From an uncultured Selenomonadales bacterium (GTDB taxonomy: Bacteria; Bacillota; Negativicutes; DSM-1736; Dendrosporobacteraceae): a DNA stretch of 64,000 bases. The stretch spans positions 1 through 64,000 of the forward strand of contig CAMJML010000001.1 of assembly GCA_946407015.1 (NCBI GenBank), in the 5' to 3' direction. The translations under genes and the position numbers were made by a program. This document shows, piece by piece, positions 15,801 through 24,980 of the stretch. Below the pieces are notes generated by a model. The model was not told the DNA's origin and did no database searches. It worked only from the letters and a program-made list of their open reading frames with translations. How positions within the stretch are numbered: position 1 is the stretch's first letter; every line of letters starts with the position of its first letter.

Positions 15801-18015
15801 GCTGGGTGACCGGGTCAATATGGTCTTTATGGGCACGAATGTAACTCGGGGAAGGGCACAGGCTGTTGTCGTGGCAACAGGAATGGCGACCGAAATGGGA
15901 AAAATTGCTTCGCTGCTGCAACGGGAGAAACCTGAGCCGACCCCTTTACAGCGGCGCTTGGAGGAAATGGGCAAAACGATTGTGGTCGGCTGTCTGTCTG
16001 TTGCGGCTATTGTCTTTATCACCGGAATATTACGCGGCCAAAGCCTGCTGAATATGGTCCGGTCCTCGGCGACCATTGCCGTCACAGCCATTCCCGAAGG
16101 ATTATCCGCTATTGTGATTGTCGCCTTGGCCCTGGGTGTACGCCGTATGGTCAAGCAAAACATTCTGGTACGCAATATGGCGTCCATTGAAACCTTGGGC
16201 TGCGCGACCGTGATTTGCTCCGATAAAACGGGGACACTGACCAAAAATGAAATGACGGTAAGAAAAATTTATGCTGTGGGTGATTTTTGGGATGTCAGTG
16301 GTGAGGGCTACTCACCCCATGGCCGGTTTTCCAAGCAGGACATTCCGGTCGATCCGGCGGTGAATGCCAGTCTGATGCAAACACTGCTGATTGGTGCCTT
16401 ATGCAATAATGCCAAGCTGAGCAACAGCAAAAAAAGCTGTAAGGATCAGGTGGTGGCCATCGAAAGCGGGCGTCAGAAAACCTGGAGCATTGCGGGTGAT
16501 CCGACGGAAGGAGCGTTGGTGGTTGCTGCTGCCAAAGCCGGACTATGGGAAAACAAGCTGACGCACTCCTATTCAAGAGAAAGGGAAATACCGTTTGAAT
16601 CGGAACGGCGGATGATGACGGTGGTTTGCAGCGGCCATGAACAGGCTCAGGTGGTGTATTGCAAGGGAGCGGCTGACAGCATTGTCAATGCCTGTACCCA
16701 CTATCTGCAAAATGGCAGTATCCAGCCCCTCACGCCGGAGATTTGCCGCCAAATTCAGCTTGCCAGTGAACAAATGGCCGATCAGGCCCTACGGGTATTG
16801 GCTACCGCTTACCGGCCCCTGCAGGCTGACGAACCGGATGAGGCGCTTGAACAAGGACTGATCTTCTGCGGCTTGGTGGGGATGATCGATCCACCCAGGC
16901 CGGAAGTGCCTCCGGCTATTGCCAAGTGCAAGCGTGCCGGAGTCAAAGTGGTCATGATTACCGGTGATCATCCCAATACAGCCAAAGCCATCGCCCGGGA
17001 ACTGGGCTTACTTGAGCAGGACGGTCAGGTTTTGACCGGACAAGAGCTGGAGCGGCTGTCGGATGAGCAGTTGGTGGCAGTCATTGAGGACGTGAACGTT
17101 TATGCCCGCACGGCACCGCAGCACAAGCTGCGCATTATCAAAGCCTTTAAGAAAAAAGGGTATGTGGTGGCTATGACGGGTGATGGTGTGAATGATGCGC
17201 CGGCGATTAAAGCCGCCGATATCGGCATTGCCATGGGGATTATGGGAACCGATGTGACCAAAGAGGCAGCTTGCATGACCTTAGCAGATGATAATTTTGC
17301 GACCATTGTTAAAGCGATGGAAGAAGGCCGGTCGATTTACGCCAATATTCGTAAAGCCATTCGCTATGCTTTGGCCACCAATATCGGGGAAGTGGTGCTT
17401 ATGTTTATGGCCGCCTTGATCGGGCTGCCGTTGCCCCTCATCCCCATCCAACTGCTGTGGATCAACTTGATAGGGGATGGACTGCCTGTTATTGCGCTGG
17501 TCAATGATCCACCGGCCCAAGGCATTATGGAGCAACCGCCGCGCAGCGGTAATGACAGTGTGTTTTCCGGGCGGCTGGGTTTGAAGATTCTGACGCGCGG
17601 AGTTATAATCGGCGGAGCCGCACTGGCTTTGTATGCCTGGAAATTAGCCTCGAGCGGCAGCCTGATGCTGGCCCGGACCATGGCTGTTGCGCAAGTGGCG
17701 GTCAGCCAGTTTGCGCATATTTTTGACTGCCGGGCGGAAGAACGCACCGGAAAGGTCAGTTTGCTGAGCAACTGGGCGCTCATAGGTGCCGTAGGCCTGT
17801 CTATGGCTATGGTAGCGGCCATTATTTATCTGCCAGGCTTGCAAAGCATCTTTGGCACTCTTGGTCTAGGTGCGACGGACTGGCTGTTGGTGGCCGGGGC
17901 TTCGGCTGCTACCGCATTAGTGGATGCCGCTGCCGTGAAAGGGCTGCTGCGCTTTTTTCCGGCCGATCAGGACCGTTTGCAGGCAGGCGGCTGTTTGTCA
18001 AGCCCGGCAGTGTAA
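12898..18015 (+). CDS. fused double P-type ATPase (heavy-metal type + Ca2+ type)
   Basis: A 1705-residue protein starting with TTG (AAGGAGG at 12884-12890). Residues ~10-70 form an HMA2-like domain (IIPGRLRISV, GVNVLTGRVLIHYE). Residues ~110-735 are a P1B-like ATPase: A-domain CGE at 285-287, CPA at 380-382 in place of the usual CPC, phosphorylation motif DKTGTLT at D424, and GDGIND at 623-628. After a linker (~735-830), residues ~840-1690 are a P2A-like (SERCA-type) ATPase: TGE at 949-951, PEGL at 1066-1069 in helix M4, DKTGTLT at D1109, GDGVND at 1428-1433, RYALATNIGE in M5, and NLIGDGLP at 1523-1530 in M6. Both catalytic cores keep their phosphorylation Asp. Substrate is unknown; the second half has most Ca2+/Mn2+ site residues. 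Mycobacterial CtpH/CtpI are the nearest large relatives I can name. Helpers flank it. Confidence 0.9.
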   Translation: MFAQATGIQTRSIIPGRLRISVDGLKRNSGFATRLNRQLASVDGVKLVGVNVLTGRVLIHYESEKLTTAVIRQHVQTICQQQKQTKAAEAISATPVSCAGLNGDHPAKPAAVQVKQRLMTTVLTGGILAGLVIKRLMIGRSTLSSSQQIFNVAAMTTIVAGYPMLRSGIGNLVRHKKINNDLLLSAASLILLAMRESITGLSVLWLVQLSGLFNLLMQVRSQQAIKELLLGKNAKVVCLREGQPQEITAAEIQVGDELIVQSGELIAADGIIISGQATVNQAALCGEFMPIDKNQGSEVLAGMVVAAGAIHIRVTKVGGDTAAAQIVRLVNQAVSRADEQKHSGEIYSARLVPWTLGLAALLFLLTRDYRRSLAVLLAGCPAAVALSSHTTLGMAVAQAARQGIFVKDSRSIQAAEQIDTVIFDKTGTLTLVQPQLTGITSLARHLEENDLLALAAAVEAMAEHPLARMIGQAAQDRGIAIQAAHSREVYSNGVKGLVGQDQVLIGSERFMAENSVDMAPAKARVMRFQHLGSKVLYVSVNQKLAGLLGVDDSLRPESQTAVEGIRAAGITDIGVLTGDTADSANVIAKQLGLEKIWSNMLPEDKLRVIVELQQSGKKVAMIGDGINDSPAMSAAQVGIAMGNVGAGLAVQAADMVICGDDLRKVPEMLELSRSTMQVLRQNLAFAAGSSVIGIGLAAMQVISPISAALLLNFSTFGVLFNSSRLLKTDRSNRAKKPVYRQPSLDLQQFAQTPPAAQRVSPDHVATLPMGKYQAPETGQPDRGKLWHALSPATILERLESPAHYGLSEQSAKERCKQYGLNLMTEAPKTSFWRLFGDQFKDFMVKVLIGATGLSFFLGEVRDALLTSGIIIVNALLGAYQESKAEQSLDSMKKMTAPLAKVIRNGRLQCLKAEYLVPGDLIVLEAGDRIPADARLVKTSQFEVEEASLTGEALPAKKNHQFVGQDQTPLGDRVNMVFMGTNVTRGRAQAVVVATGMATEMGKIASLLQREKPEPTPLQRRLEEMGKTIVVGCLSVAAIVFITGILRGQSLLNMVRSSATIAVTAIPEGLSAIVIVALALGVRRMVKQNILVRNMASIETLGCATVICSDKTGTLTKNEMTVRKIYAVGDFWDVSGEGYSPHGRFSKQDIPVDPAVNASLMQTLLIGALCNNAKLSNSKKSCKDQVVAIESGRQKTWSIAGDPTEGALVVAAAKAGLWENKLTHSYSREREIPFESERRMMTVVCSGHEQAQVVYCKGAADSIVNACTHYLQNGSIQPLTPEICRQIQLASEQMADQALRVLATAYRPLQADEPDEALEQGLIFCGLVGMIDPPRPEVPPAIAKCKRAGVKVVMITGDHPNTAKAIARELGLLEQDGQVLTGQELERLSDEQLVAVIEDVNVYARTAPQHKLRIIKAFKKKGYVVAMTGDGVNDAPAIKAADIGIAMGIMGTDVTKEAACMTLADDNFATIVKAMEEGRSIYANIRKAIRYALATNIGEVVLMFMAALIGLPLPLIPIQLLWINLIGDGLPVIALVNDPPAQGIMEQPPRSGNDSVFSGRLGLKILTRGVIIGGAALALYAWKLASSGSLMLARTMAVAQVAVSQFAHIFDCRAEERTGKVSLLSNWALIGAVGLSMAMVAAIIYLPGLQSIFGTLGLGATDWLLVAGASAATALVDAAAVKGLLRFFPADQDRLQAGGCLSSPAV

Positions 18016-18030
18016 CTTAAAGATCAAACA

Positions 18031-18060
18031 AAAAAACAGCGCTGCTTGGCGCTGTTTTTT
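18031..18060 (+). terminator. terminator of the ATPase operon
   Basis: AAAAAACAGCGC / GCGCTGTTTTTT, 12-bp perfect stem with a 6-base loop. Confidence 0.9.
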
Positions 18061-18090
18061 GTATGACAAGAGTTCATCAGGTGAAAATCA

Positions 18091-18117
18091 ATAAGACAGC
18101 CCGGAGGGCTGTCTTAT
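18091..18117 (-). terminator. terminator of the minus-strand membrane protein
   Basis: ATAAGACAGCCC / GGGCTGTCTTAT stem with a 3-base loop, directly past the stop codon of the minus-strand gene. Confidence 0.75.
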
Positions 18118-18125
18118 CATGCCGA

Positions 18126-18611
18126 TTAATGATGATCCGGTAAATCCACCAGACCGCCCTCCAGTCCGTCTTTAATCTCGCCGGCCTCGTCCTGAACCGT
18201 GTTGGGCTGGTCGCGCAACGACCTGGCATCAGCCACAATGCTTTTAAACTCATCGGTAGCTTGTGTAGCCAGGCCTTTGGCTTTATCGGAAACAGTCAAT
18301 ACACCGGCTGTGGCAGCCACAGCCAGTTTGCGCGGCTTAGAACGGATTTTCCGGGTGATTTCCTGACAGGAGTCACCACACTCGCCTTGCTTGATTTCAT
18401 TGACAAAGGCATGAAGTTTTTGACGGGAGTGAGCCGATACGCGCTTGGCCTCATCGGTTACCGAAATAATTCCGCTTAAGGCAACGACCGTTGTTTTGCG
18501 CAAGCCCTTGCGGACTGCCGGAATGGAAAGTGCCAGTACAGCCCCGCCTACGGCCAGTCCGAGCGGGGAGGTTCTGGATAAAACCCGTGATCCAAATTGG
18601 AAAATATTCAT
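18126..18611 (-). CDS. membrane-associated helical protein next to the double ATPase
   Basis: A 161-residue protein; the start ATG at 18611 is chosen because AGGAGG lies 6 bases upstream (a longer frame to 18686 has none). After a short N-terminus comes a hydrophobic helix (about residues 15-33, GLAVGGAVLALSIPAVRKG), then KTTVVALSGIISVTDEAKRVS and AVAATAGVLTVSDKAKGLATQ, two related segments that look like an internal repeat. Two close cysteines (GECGDSC) lie between them. The glycine/alanine helix and the charged tail are like those of the 204-residue protein upstream of the ATPase, so I place it in the same loose DUF5132-like group. It converges on the ATPase operon. Confidence 0.65.
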   Translation of the reverse strand: MNIFQFGSRVLSRTSPLGLAVGGAVLALSIPAVRKGLRKTTVVALSGIISVTDEAKRVSAHSRQKLHAFVNEIKQGECGDSCQEITRKIRSKPRKLAVAATAGVLTVSDKAKGLATQATDEFKSIVADARSLRDQPNTVQDEAGEIKDGLEGGLVDLPDHH

Positions 18612-18865
18612 ATCACAGCCTCCTAGCATACTAGTATTTAAATAACCAGATTTATGCAAACTGGTTGAAGAAAAATCAACAGGCACAAATTCTGCTTACT
18701 CTTAGTAGTTTTCCTCTTGAAACCGTGTTTATGTATGGGAAAGGTATACTTTTAAATTCAGCAACATAGTAATACCATCAGCATATTTTAGTAATAGGCA
18801 AGCAGCTTTTATGCAAGTAGTTTTGTAAATTTAGCATTGAAATATACCTAAAATGGAGTGGTATT

Positions 18866-19549
18866 ATGGATGTCGGATTAATTGGAATAGGGCGCATGGG
18901 TGAGGTCTTAGCACGCAGATTAGCCGGGCATGTGCAATTGTGGCTGCTGGACCGGGATCGCAGCCGGGCGCAGCGATTGGCTAATGAACTGAATGTTTCT
19001 GTTGCAGGCAGTCTTGCTGAAGTGGCCAAGCTGGGGATTGTGATTTTATCGGTGCCTGACCGCGAAGTGATTAGCTGCATCAAAGATTTTAATCAAATGC
19101 AGCAGCCGCTGGTTGTCATTAATGTCGCCACCAATGTCGCCCAGCGGGTATTGAATGAGACGGCTGCAGCACATATTAAATGTATCGGCGTCAAGCTGGT
19201 GGGCCATGCCAACGAGATTGCGCTGGGAATGGAACCGGTGATTATTGTCAATGAGCGTCCGCCGGAATTGGTTGAAACGGCTGTGGAGCTATTCCGGCTG
19301 GTTGGCCATGTGACGGTGGGACGGGCCGATTTGGTAAGCAGCATCAATATTACGGCCGCTGAAGCCGCTTTGTCGGCAGCCGTACAGATTGAAGAAAATC
19401 TGCATTTGCAGGGAATCACTGATGAGCTGATTATTAAGAGCGCCATTCGTCAAGTGGCGGCCGGGATTTTAAAAGCCTATGCCAATAATGATTTAGGCCC
19501 GTTTGCCCGCGACGTGGTGCAGGCCTTGAAGGCAAAAATCAAGCAATAG
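18866..19549 (+). CDS. NAD(P)-binding reductase, pyrroline-5-carboxylate reductase-like
   Basis: A 227-residue protein with an N-terminal Rossmann fold: GLIGIGRMG at residues 4-12 is the GxGxxG dinucleotide motif, and LLDRDRSRA follows after beta 2. The second half is a helical dimer domain with a conserved-looking SSINITAAEAALSAAVQIEE stretch. This build fits the ProC/F420-dependent NADP reductase group, but it is shorter than ProC (~270 residues) and the proline-binding signature is not clear, so the substrate is left open. ATG 18866 has a GGAGTGG site. It is alone, 179 bases upstream of pdxST, on the same strand. Confidence 0.75.
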   Translation: MDVGLIGIGRMGEVLARRLAGHVQLWLLDRDRSRAQRLANELNVSVAGSLAEVAKLGIVILSVPDREVISCIKDFNQMQQPLVVINVATNVAQRVLNETAAAHIKCIGVKLVGHANEIALGMEPVIIVNERPPELVETAVELFRLVGHVTVGRADLVSSINITAAEAALSAAVQIEENLHLQGITDELIIKSAIRQVAAGILKAYANNDLGPFARDVVQALKAKIKQ

Positions 19550-19745
19550 GCCTGCTTGCTCCAGCGTCAATAAAAGGTTTGTCAATGGAATGCCTTCCTG
19601 AAAATCTGTACCTATCAATCTTGGTGATTCTGTGTATTTTAAAAGGATCAAACATCCATTATAATACAAACTATATTTTACAGATTTCACATACGGACGC
19701 ACTTGTGACAGCAGCAATAAAGCAATTATGGGAGGTAATCAATTT

Positions 19746-20627
19746 ATGCAACAAGGAACTTTTCGTGTAAAAGCCGGTTTGGCGGAAATGCTCAAAGGTG
19801 GCGTTATTATGGATGTGACCACACCGGAGCAGGCTAAAATTGCCGAGCAGGCAGGAGCGTGTGCGGTTATGGCGCTGGAACGCGTGCCGGCGGATATCCG
19901 GGCGGCGGGCGGGGTTGCCAGAATGGCTGATCCCGGTATTGTGGAAAGCATTATGGCGGCAGTGACCATTCCTGTCATGGCCAAGGCCAGAATCGGTCAT
20001 TTCGTTGAAGCCCAAATCCTGGAAGCCATTGGGGCCGACTACATCGATGAAAGCGAAGTCCTGACTCCGGCAGATGATAAATTCCATATCAATAAACATC
20101 AATTTAAAGTGCCGTTTGTTTGCGGCGCTAAAAATCTGGGTGAAGCACTGCGGCGGATTGGTGAAGGGGCTGCCATGATCCGTACCAAAGGAGAACCGGG
20201 TACCGGCAATGTTATTGAAGCGGTGAAACATATCCGTATGGTCATGAGTGAGATTCGCCTGCTGCAAAACCTGCCGGAAGAAGAAGTGGCCGGTTTTGCC
20301 AAAAACATTGCTGCGCCACTGGAATTGGTTCTGGAGACTAAAAAGCTTGGCCGTCTGCCTGTCGTCAATTTTGCGGCCGGCGGGATAGCAACACCGGCTG
20401 ATGCGGCATTGATGATGCAGCTAGGCTGTGACGGAATCTTTGTTGGTTCAGGTATTTTTAAATCCGGAGATCCGGTTAAACGGGCTAAAGCCATTGTATC
20501 GGCAACCACTTATTACAATGATCCGAAAGTGCTGGCTGAAATCTCTAAAGATCTTGGCGAGCCTATGGTGGGGATCGAAATCGGCACCATTCCACAACAC
20601 GAGCGGATGCAGGAGCGAGGCTGGTAA
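19746..20627 (+). CDS. pdxS: pyridoxal 5'-phosphate synthase subunit PdxS
   Basis: The synthase subunit that makes pyridoxal 5'-phosphate from ribose 5-phosphate, glyceraldehyde 3-phosphate and ammonia delivered by PdxT. It has 293 residues when read from ATG 19746, the family's usual length, with GGGAGG at 19728-19733 as ribosome binding site; the frame from 19728 would start within that site. The Schiff-base lysine is K80 in MAKARIGH, and the second lysine is in [10 protein letters not shown] (about 148). Both (beta/alpha)8 phosphate loops, [11 protein letters not shown] and GSGIFKS, are present. A TATAAT lies at 19660-19665. pdxT follows after 39 bases. Confidence 0.97.
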   Translation: MQQGTFRVKAGLAEMLKGGVIMDVTTPEQAKIAEQAGACAVMALERVPADIRAAGGVARMADPGIVESIMAAVTIPVMAKARIGHFVEAQILEAIGADYIDESEVLTPADDKFHINKHQFKVPFVCGAKNLGEALRRIGEGAAMIRTKGEPGTGNVIEAVKHIRMVMSEIRLLQNLPEEEVAGFAKNIAAPLELVLETKKLGRLPVVNFAAGGIATPADAALMMQLGCDGIFVGSGIFKSGDPVKRAKAIVSATTYYNDPKVLAEISKDLGEPMVGIEIGTIPQHERMQERGW

Positions 20628-20666
20628 CAGGCCTGGCCGCTTCAGAGGAAAAGAGGGACTTGCCGT

Positions 20667-21236
20667 ATGAAGATTGGCGTATTAGCCTTACAAGGCGCAT
20701 TCCGGGAACATTGCTGGATGATGGAAGCCTGTGGAGCCGAGGCTGCCGAAATTAGAAAACCCGATCAATTAGAGGATATTCAGGGATTGATTATTCCTGG
20801 CGGTGAAAGCACAACCATTGGCAAGCTGCTGATCGATTGGGGACTGATGGCCAAAATCCAGAAACGGGCCGCTCAGGGAATGGCCATTTACGGGACTTGT
20901 GCCGGGATGATTTTACTGGCCAAGGATATTATCGGCAGTGATCAGCCGCGGCTGGGACTGATGGATACCCGTGTGCAGCGTAATGCCTATGGCCGGCAAT
21001 GCGAAAGTTTTGAGGCCGACCTGTTTGTGAAAGAATTTGGCGAAGAGCCGGTGCGGGCTGTTTTTATTCGTGCTCCTTATATTGAACAGGCAGGACCTGA
21101 AGTTCAGGTCCTGGCTGAAGTGGAAGGCAAAATTGTCATTGCCCGGCAAGCGAAGTTTTTAGCCACCGCCTTTCATCCCGAATTGACAAACGATAAGCGT
21201 ATCCATCAATATTTCCTCCAAATGATTCAGGAATAA
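20667..21236 (+). CDS. pdxT: pyridoxal 5'-phosphate synthase glutaminase subunit PdxT
   Basis: Class I glutamine amidotransferase subunit that hydrolyses glutamine and feeds ammonia to PdxS. The catalytic triad is visible: C78 in YGTCAG, and H170 and E172 in AFHPEL. IIPGGEST near residues 42-49 is the oxyanion strand motif. At 189 residues it is full length. ATG 20667 follows GAGGAAAAGAGGGAC. With pdxS it forms a complete deoxyxylulose-independent vitamin B6 route in two genes; the terminator follows directly. Confidence 0.97.
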   Translation: MKIGVLALQGAFREHCWMMEACGAEAAEIRKPDQLEDIQGLIIPGGESTTIGKLLIDWGLMAKIQKRAAQGMAIYGTCAGMILLAKDIIGSDQPRLGLMDTRVQRNAYGRQCESFEADLFVKEFGEEPVRAVFIRAPYIEQAGPEVQVLAEVEGKIVIARQAKFLATAFHPELTNDKRIHQYFLQMIQE

Positions 21237-21238
21237 AC

Positions 21239-21270
21239 AAGGACACAGCAGGAGCACTGCTGTGTCCTTT
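21239..21270 (+). terminator. pdxST terminator
   Basis: AAGGACACAGCA / TGCTGTGTCCTT stem with a 7-base loop and T-rich tail. Confidence 0.85.
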
Positions 21271-21379
21271 GCTATAACGGATAAAACTGATGTGGGCTGG
21301 CTTAAAATCGGGGGTAAAAGTGGCTCAATAGCCGTAGACCTGGCACTGGCCAACTGACCGGAAAGTTGTGTCACAGATA

Positions 21380-21408
21380 TTGTCTAGGGGCTGCGAACAT
21401 GATACACT
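21380..21408 (+). promoter_or_regulatory. promoter of the chemoreceptor gene
   Basis: TTGTCT (21380-21385), 17 bases, TACACT (21403-21408). It lies ~135 bases before the ATG in an otherwise empty 270-base region; I see no riboswitch or sigma-28 site there. Confidence 0.5.
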
Positions 21409-21541
21409 AATACAGTGAAAAAAATGTCAGTTATTGTCAACGCAAGCTGCGTTGGATGCTAAGCGGGTTGGGCATTTAAGGGCAGCTTTTTCTACTGCAG
21501 CAGTCACAGGTTGAAAGGCAAAGGGGAGTAAAACAGAGAAC

Positions 21542-23503
21542 ATGAAACTCAGGACAAAGTTTTTGCTTATTTTTGTATTAGTCACAGCGGTGACTATGTT
21601 GACGGTCTCCACCTTAGGGTATCTTTATGCCCGGCAGCAGGTCGTCAAAAGTACGGTGGCTACGCTTGAATCCCTCGGCGAGGGCCGGACCATTTATTTT
21701 AATGGCTGGTTATCCGGCAAGGCCAAAATGCTGGAAACGGTGAATCGAACCGTTCAGCTTCATCTTGGAAGCCTTGATGCGACGTATTTAATGTCCTATA
21801 AAAGTGATGGCGATGTTACCGATATGTACATAGGCTTACAGGACGGACGTTTTATTGACGGTGCCGGCGCTGTGCTGCCGCCTGATTTTGATCCGCGGCA
21901 ACGAGGCTGGTATAAAGATGCGGTTGCTAAGGGGACGTTATTGTTTACCGAGCCTTATGTCGATGTGAACACCAAAAAGTATGTCGTTTCGGCAGCTGTT
22001 CCGGTCAAAGATGAGACCGGAATAACCCATGGGGTATTAGGCGAGGACATTTTATTATCTACCCTCACGGCTGAACTTAAGGATGTCAATTTTAACGGAG
22101 AAGGTTACGCCTTTCTGATTGATGGCAAAGGCAATATTCTCAGTCACCCGGATGAAAAGCTGCTGGGAACCAATATTGCGGCCAACAACGAGTTAAAAGC
22201 CGTGCTGGAGCCGGCGATGAAAAACGAGCAGGGAAATGTAACCTATACGGCCGGTGGTGTTGAAACGCTGCTGGTTTACCGGAAAATTCCGGCTACCGGC
22301 TGGCTGTTAGCGGTACAGGTACCGGCTGCTATCATTGGCAAGCAGTTGAATACCCTGCTGTTGCAATTTTTGTTGATCTATGTTGTCGTATTAGGGCTGG
22401 TCGGATTGTTTGCCTTATGGTTTGCCCGCAAAATAACCGGCCCTTTGGTGGAGTTAACCCATACGGCCGAGCAACTGGCCAATGGCGATCTTACCGCCAA
22501 GCTGGCGGTTAGCGGCCAGGATGAGGTCAGTCAGCTGGCGCTGGCTTTTAATAAGATGGGCGACAGTTTGCAGGCTTTGATTGAACAAATCCAGATTTCA
22601 GCCTCGGCGGTGGGAACAGTGTCCCACAGTATGCAGGCTTCGGCCGAGTCAGCCGGTCAGGTCACCGAGCAGATTGCCGTGACCACCGGCGAATTGGCGC
22701 AAGGCGCCACCAGCCAAACCCAATCCATCAATCAAGGCGCAGCGGTCATTCGGGATATGACCATTGCAGTAGACCGGATTGCCAATAATATCGATCAAAC
22801 CGCTCAGACGGCCGCCGATGTGCAAACAACCGTGGTATCCGGCTACCAGGCTGTGGCCAACCAGACCGAACTGATGGAGAAAAACCGGCTGGCGGCTGGC
22901 AATGTCAGCGCGGCTATCGCCGTATTGGCGGAAAAATCGAAGCAAATCGGGCAGATTGTTGAAGCCATCGCCAGTATTTCCGGACAGACCAATCTTTTGG
23001 CCTTAAATGCAGCCATTGAAGCTGCACGAGCTGGCGAACACGGCCGCGGTTTTGCCGTTGTAGCCGAGGAAGTCCGCAAATTGGCCGAACAAGCCGAGGG
23101 TTCTACCCGTGAAATTTCCGGCCTGATTGCCGATATCCAGGCCAGTACCGGGCAAGCGGTTCAGGAGATGGAAACAGCCGCTCAACTGGTTGGGCAGCAG
23201 CAAAGCGCGGTAGTGCAGACCGGAGAATTTTTTGCCCGGATTCGCCAGGCGGTGGAGGATATTACGACGCAAATCCAGCATGTTGCCGGTGAAACCCAGA
23301 CCGTTACCCAGAAAGCCGATCAGGTATCGGGTGTGATTGCCGACATTGTGGCTACTTCTGAGCAAAGTGCAGCGGCCACCCAGGAAGTGGCTGCTGCTAC
23401 CGAAGAACAGACCGCTTCGGTACAATCTATTTCCCAGGAAGCCAAGAAACTGGCTTACGAGGCCGATCTCCTGAAAAGTGAAGTGTCCAAATTCAAGTTG
23501 TAG
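21542..23503 (+). CDS. methyl-accepting chemotaxis protein with dCache sensor
   Basis: A 653-residue transmembrane chemoreceptor. Helix 1 is at about residues 7-27, a dCache-type periplasmic domain at 30-270 ([29 protein letters not shown]), helix 2 at about 275-298, HAMP at 298-350 ([24 protein letters not shown]), and a cytoplasmic signalling coiled coil to the end. The hairpin tip has the highly conserved [19 protein letters not shown] block near residue 480. The ligand cannot be told; dCache sensors often bind amino acids or organic acids. The ribosome binding site (AAGGGGAG, 13 bases off) is distant. It is monocistronic and far from the flagellar genes at 55-62 kb. Confidence 0.95.
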   Translation: MKLRTKFLLIFVLVTAVTMLTVSTLGYLYARQQVVKSTVATLESLGEGRTIYFNGWLSGKAKMLETVNRTVQLHLGSLDATYLMSYKSDGDVTDMYIGLQDGRFIDGAGAVLPPDFDPRQRGWYKDAVAKGTLLFTEPYVDVNTKKYVVSAAVPVKDETGITHGVLGEDILLSTLTAELKDVNFNGEGYAFLIDGKGNILSHPDEKLLGTNIAANNELKAVLEPAMKNEQGNVTYTAGGVETLLVYRKIPATGWLLAVQVPAAIIGKQLNTLLLQFLLIYVVVLGLVGLFALWFARKITGPLVELTHTAEQLANGDLTAKLAVSGQDEVSQLALAFNKMGDSLQALIEQIQISASAVGTVSHSMQASAESAGQVTEQIAVTTGELAQGATSQTQSINQGAAVIRDMTIAVDRIANNIDQTAQTAADVQTTVVSGYQAVANQTELMEKNRLAAGNVSAAIAVLAEKSKQIGQIVEAIASISGQTNLLALNAAIEAARAGEHGRGFAVVAEEVRKLAEQAEGSTREISGLIADIQASTGQAVQEMETAAQLVGQQQSAVVQTGEFFARIRQAVEDITTQIQHVAGETQTVTQKADQVSGVIADIVATSEQSAAATQEVAAATEEQTASVQSISQEAKKLAYEADLLKSEVSKFKL

Positions 23504-23508
23504 ACAAA

Positions 23509-23548
23509 AAGCTCCCCAGCCGTTCTGAATGAACGGCTGGGGAGCTTT
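23509..23548. terminator. bidirectional terminator
   Basis: A 17-18-bp perfect stem (AAAGCTCCCCAGCCGTTC with its complement) around TGAAT, flanked by A- and T-runs, between convergent genes. Confidence 0.9.
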
Positions 23549-23589
23549 AGCTTTCTCTTATCAGATCAAATCCATTCCATACGGATAGT

Positions 23590-23970
23590 CTATTTTCCAA
23601 AGAAGAAACTGCTCAACAAGATGATCAATACCAACGCGGAGATTCCGACGTAGAGCCAATCCTGTTCCAAAACAAAGGTTAATAACGAAACAGCAACCCG
23701 CAGTACCGGGGTCAGGATGAGGAGAACAAGTCCGGCCAGGATGACGGCAAAAGGCTTTAAAGCCAGCGTTCCAGCTAAAATTGCCGAGAATGAGGTCGGA
23801 TAGGCGTTATTGGGATAGCCGCCGTCACCGGCCGCAAAAAATAATAGCAAGCCTGCGAAAATAACGAAGGCACTGATCAGGACTCCGGTCCGCAAAGCGC
23901 GGCTGACCAGCAGTTCGACCCGGTTTAACCGGTCATTCGGATTTAATATTTCCGTGCTGCCTGTTTGCAT
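23590..23970 (-). CDS. DUF1634 family membrane protein
   Basis: A 126-residue integral membrane protein of the DUF1634 family: three hydrophobic helices (about 28-48, 70-95 with a break, and 103-123) and the N-terminal motif NRVELLVSRALRTGVLISAFVIF. Members of this family usually sit directly next to TauE/SafE exporters and are thought to work with them; the same layout is seen here, with only one base between the upstream stop and this ATG. GGGGGGTAA upstream serves as ribosome binding site. No charged transport motif is visible. Confidence 0.88.
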   Translation of the reverse strand: MQTGSTEILNPNDRLNRVELLVSRALRTGVLISAFVIFAGLLLFFAAGDGGYPNNAYPTSFSAILAGTLALKPFAVILAGLVLLILTPVLRVAVSLLTFVLEQDWLYVGISALVLIILLSSFFFGK

Positions 23971-23971
23971 G

Positions 23972-24817
23972 TTATTTACCCCCCAACCCTTGCAGGATCA
24001 TTTGAACAGCTACATAAATCAATACCGGGATAAACATTTTCCGGATGGTTTTACTTTTTAGATGCTGCATAATCCGTGCGCCAATGGTAGCCCCAATGAG
24101 AACTCCCAGGGCAACCGGAGCGGCAATAACCGGGCTGATGTCACCACGGAACAAGTAAATGGCAGCACTGGCAGCGCCGGTAACCCCCATCATAAAATTG
24201 CTGGTCGCACTGGAAACCTTTAAAGGCAGTTTCATAAAAATATCCATGGCCATGACTTTAAAACTGCCGCTGCCGATGCCGAGCAGGCCGGAGATGACAC
24301 CGGCGCCATACATGACCCCGAAACTGCCGTAGACATTGTCGACATTATAGGGCACGCGCTGCTGCAGGGCTTTGTCATAATACTCACCCTGCAGCTTTAA
24401 GGTATTGGCTGCCGGGCTTAGTGCCACTTTCCCCGGAAGTTCCTGTTTGGTTTTTTGCAGCATGGCTAATGCAGAATAAATCAAAAGCAGTCCAAAAATA
24501 ATGTATAATGAATGTGGAGAGATCATACCGCCGATAAAAGCTCCGGTAATCGCTCCGACGGTGGTGGCGATTTCCAGAAACATGCCGACCCGGATATTGG
24601 TAATCCGGTCCCGGATGTAGGCGACCGCCGCGCCGCTGGAAGTGGCAATTACCGAAATCAGGCTGGCGCCGATTGCATGCTGAATGTCCACCCCGAATAA
24701 TAACGTGAGGGCTGGCGTTACCACAATTCCGCCACCCAGGCCTAAAATCGAGCCCAGACCTCCGGCGAAAATAGCAATCAAAAAAATCTTCATGGCTAGA
24801 AAGGTCATTTGGTTCAC
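23972..24817 (-). CDS. TauE/SafE family anion exporter
   Basis: A 281-residue membrane protein with about eight hydrophobic helices and the family's two glycine-rich repeats: GGLGSILGLGGGIVVTPALTLLFG near the N-terminus and GVISGLLGIGSGSFKVMAMDIFM in the second half. The family exports sulfite, sulfoacetate or other small organic anions, or takes part in sulfur-compound handling; the specific substrate is unknown. It is the first gene of a two-gene operon with DUF1634. It is divergent from an Lrp-type regulator gene 163 bases away, which may control it. Confidence 0.9.
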   Translation of the reverse strand: MNQMTFLAMKIFLIAIFAGGLGSILGLGGGIVVTPALTLLFGVDIQHAIGASLISVIATSSGAAVAYIRDRITNIRVGMFLEIATTVGAITGAFIGGMISPHSLYIIFGLLLIYSALAMLQKTKQELPGKVALSPAANTLKLQGEYYDKALQQRVPYNVDNVYGSFGVMYGAGVISGLLGIGSGSFKVMAMDIFMKLPLKVSSATSNFMMGVTGAASAAIYLFRGDISPVIAAPVALGVLIGATIGARIMQHLKSKTIRKMFIPVLIYVAVQMILQGLGGK

Positions 24818-24980
24818 CCCGTTAACATAGTTGTTTTGATGCCGTTACTGTCGTTGCTGCGGCAGACAAAGGCAAAAAAGTTACATCATTCACATATCGA
24901 TAGTATAGTATGAAATATACAAATGATCAATATGTTTTTATTATTTTTTACAATGGATATTAGATAAAGGGGCGATCGGG

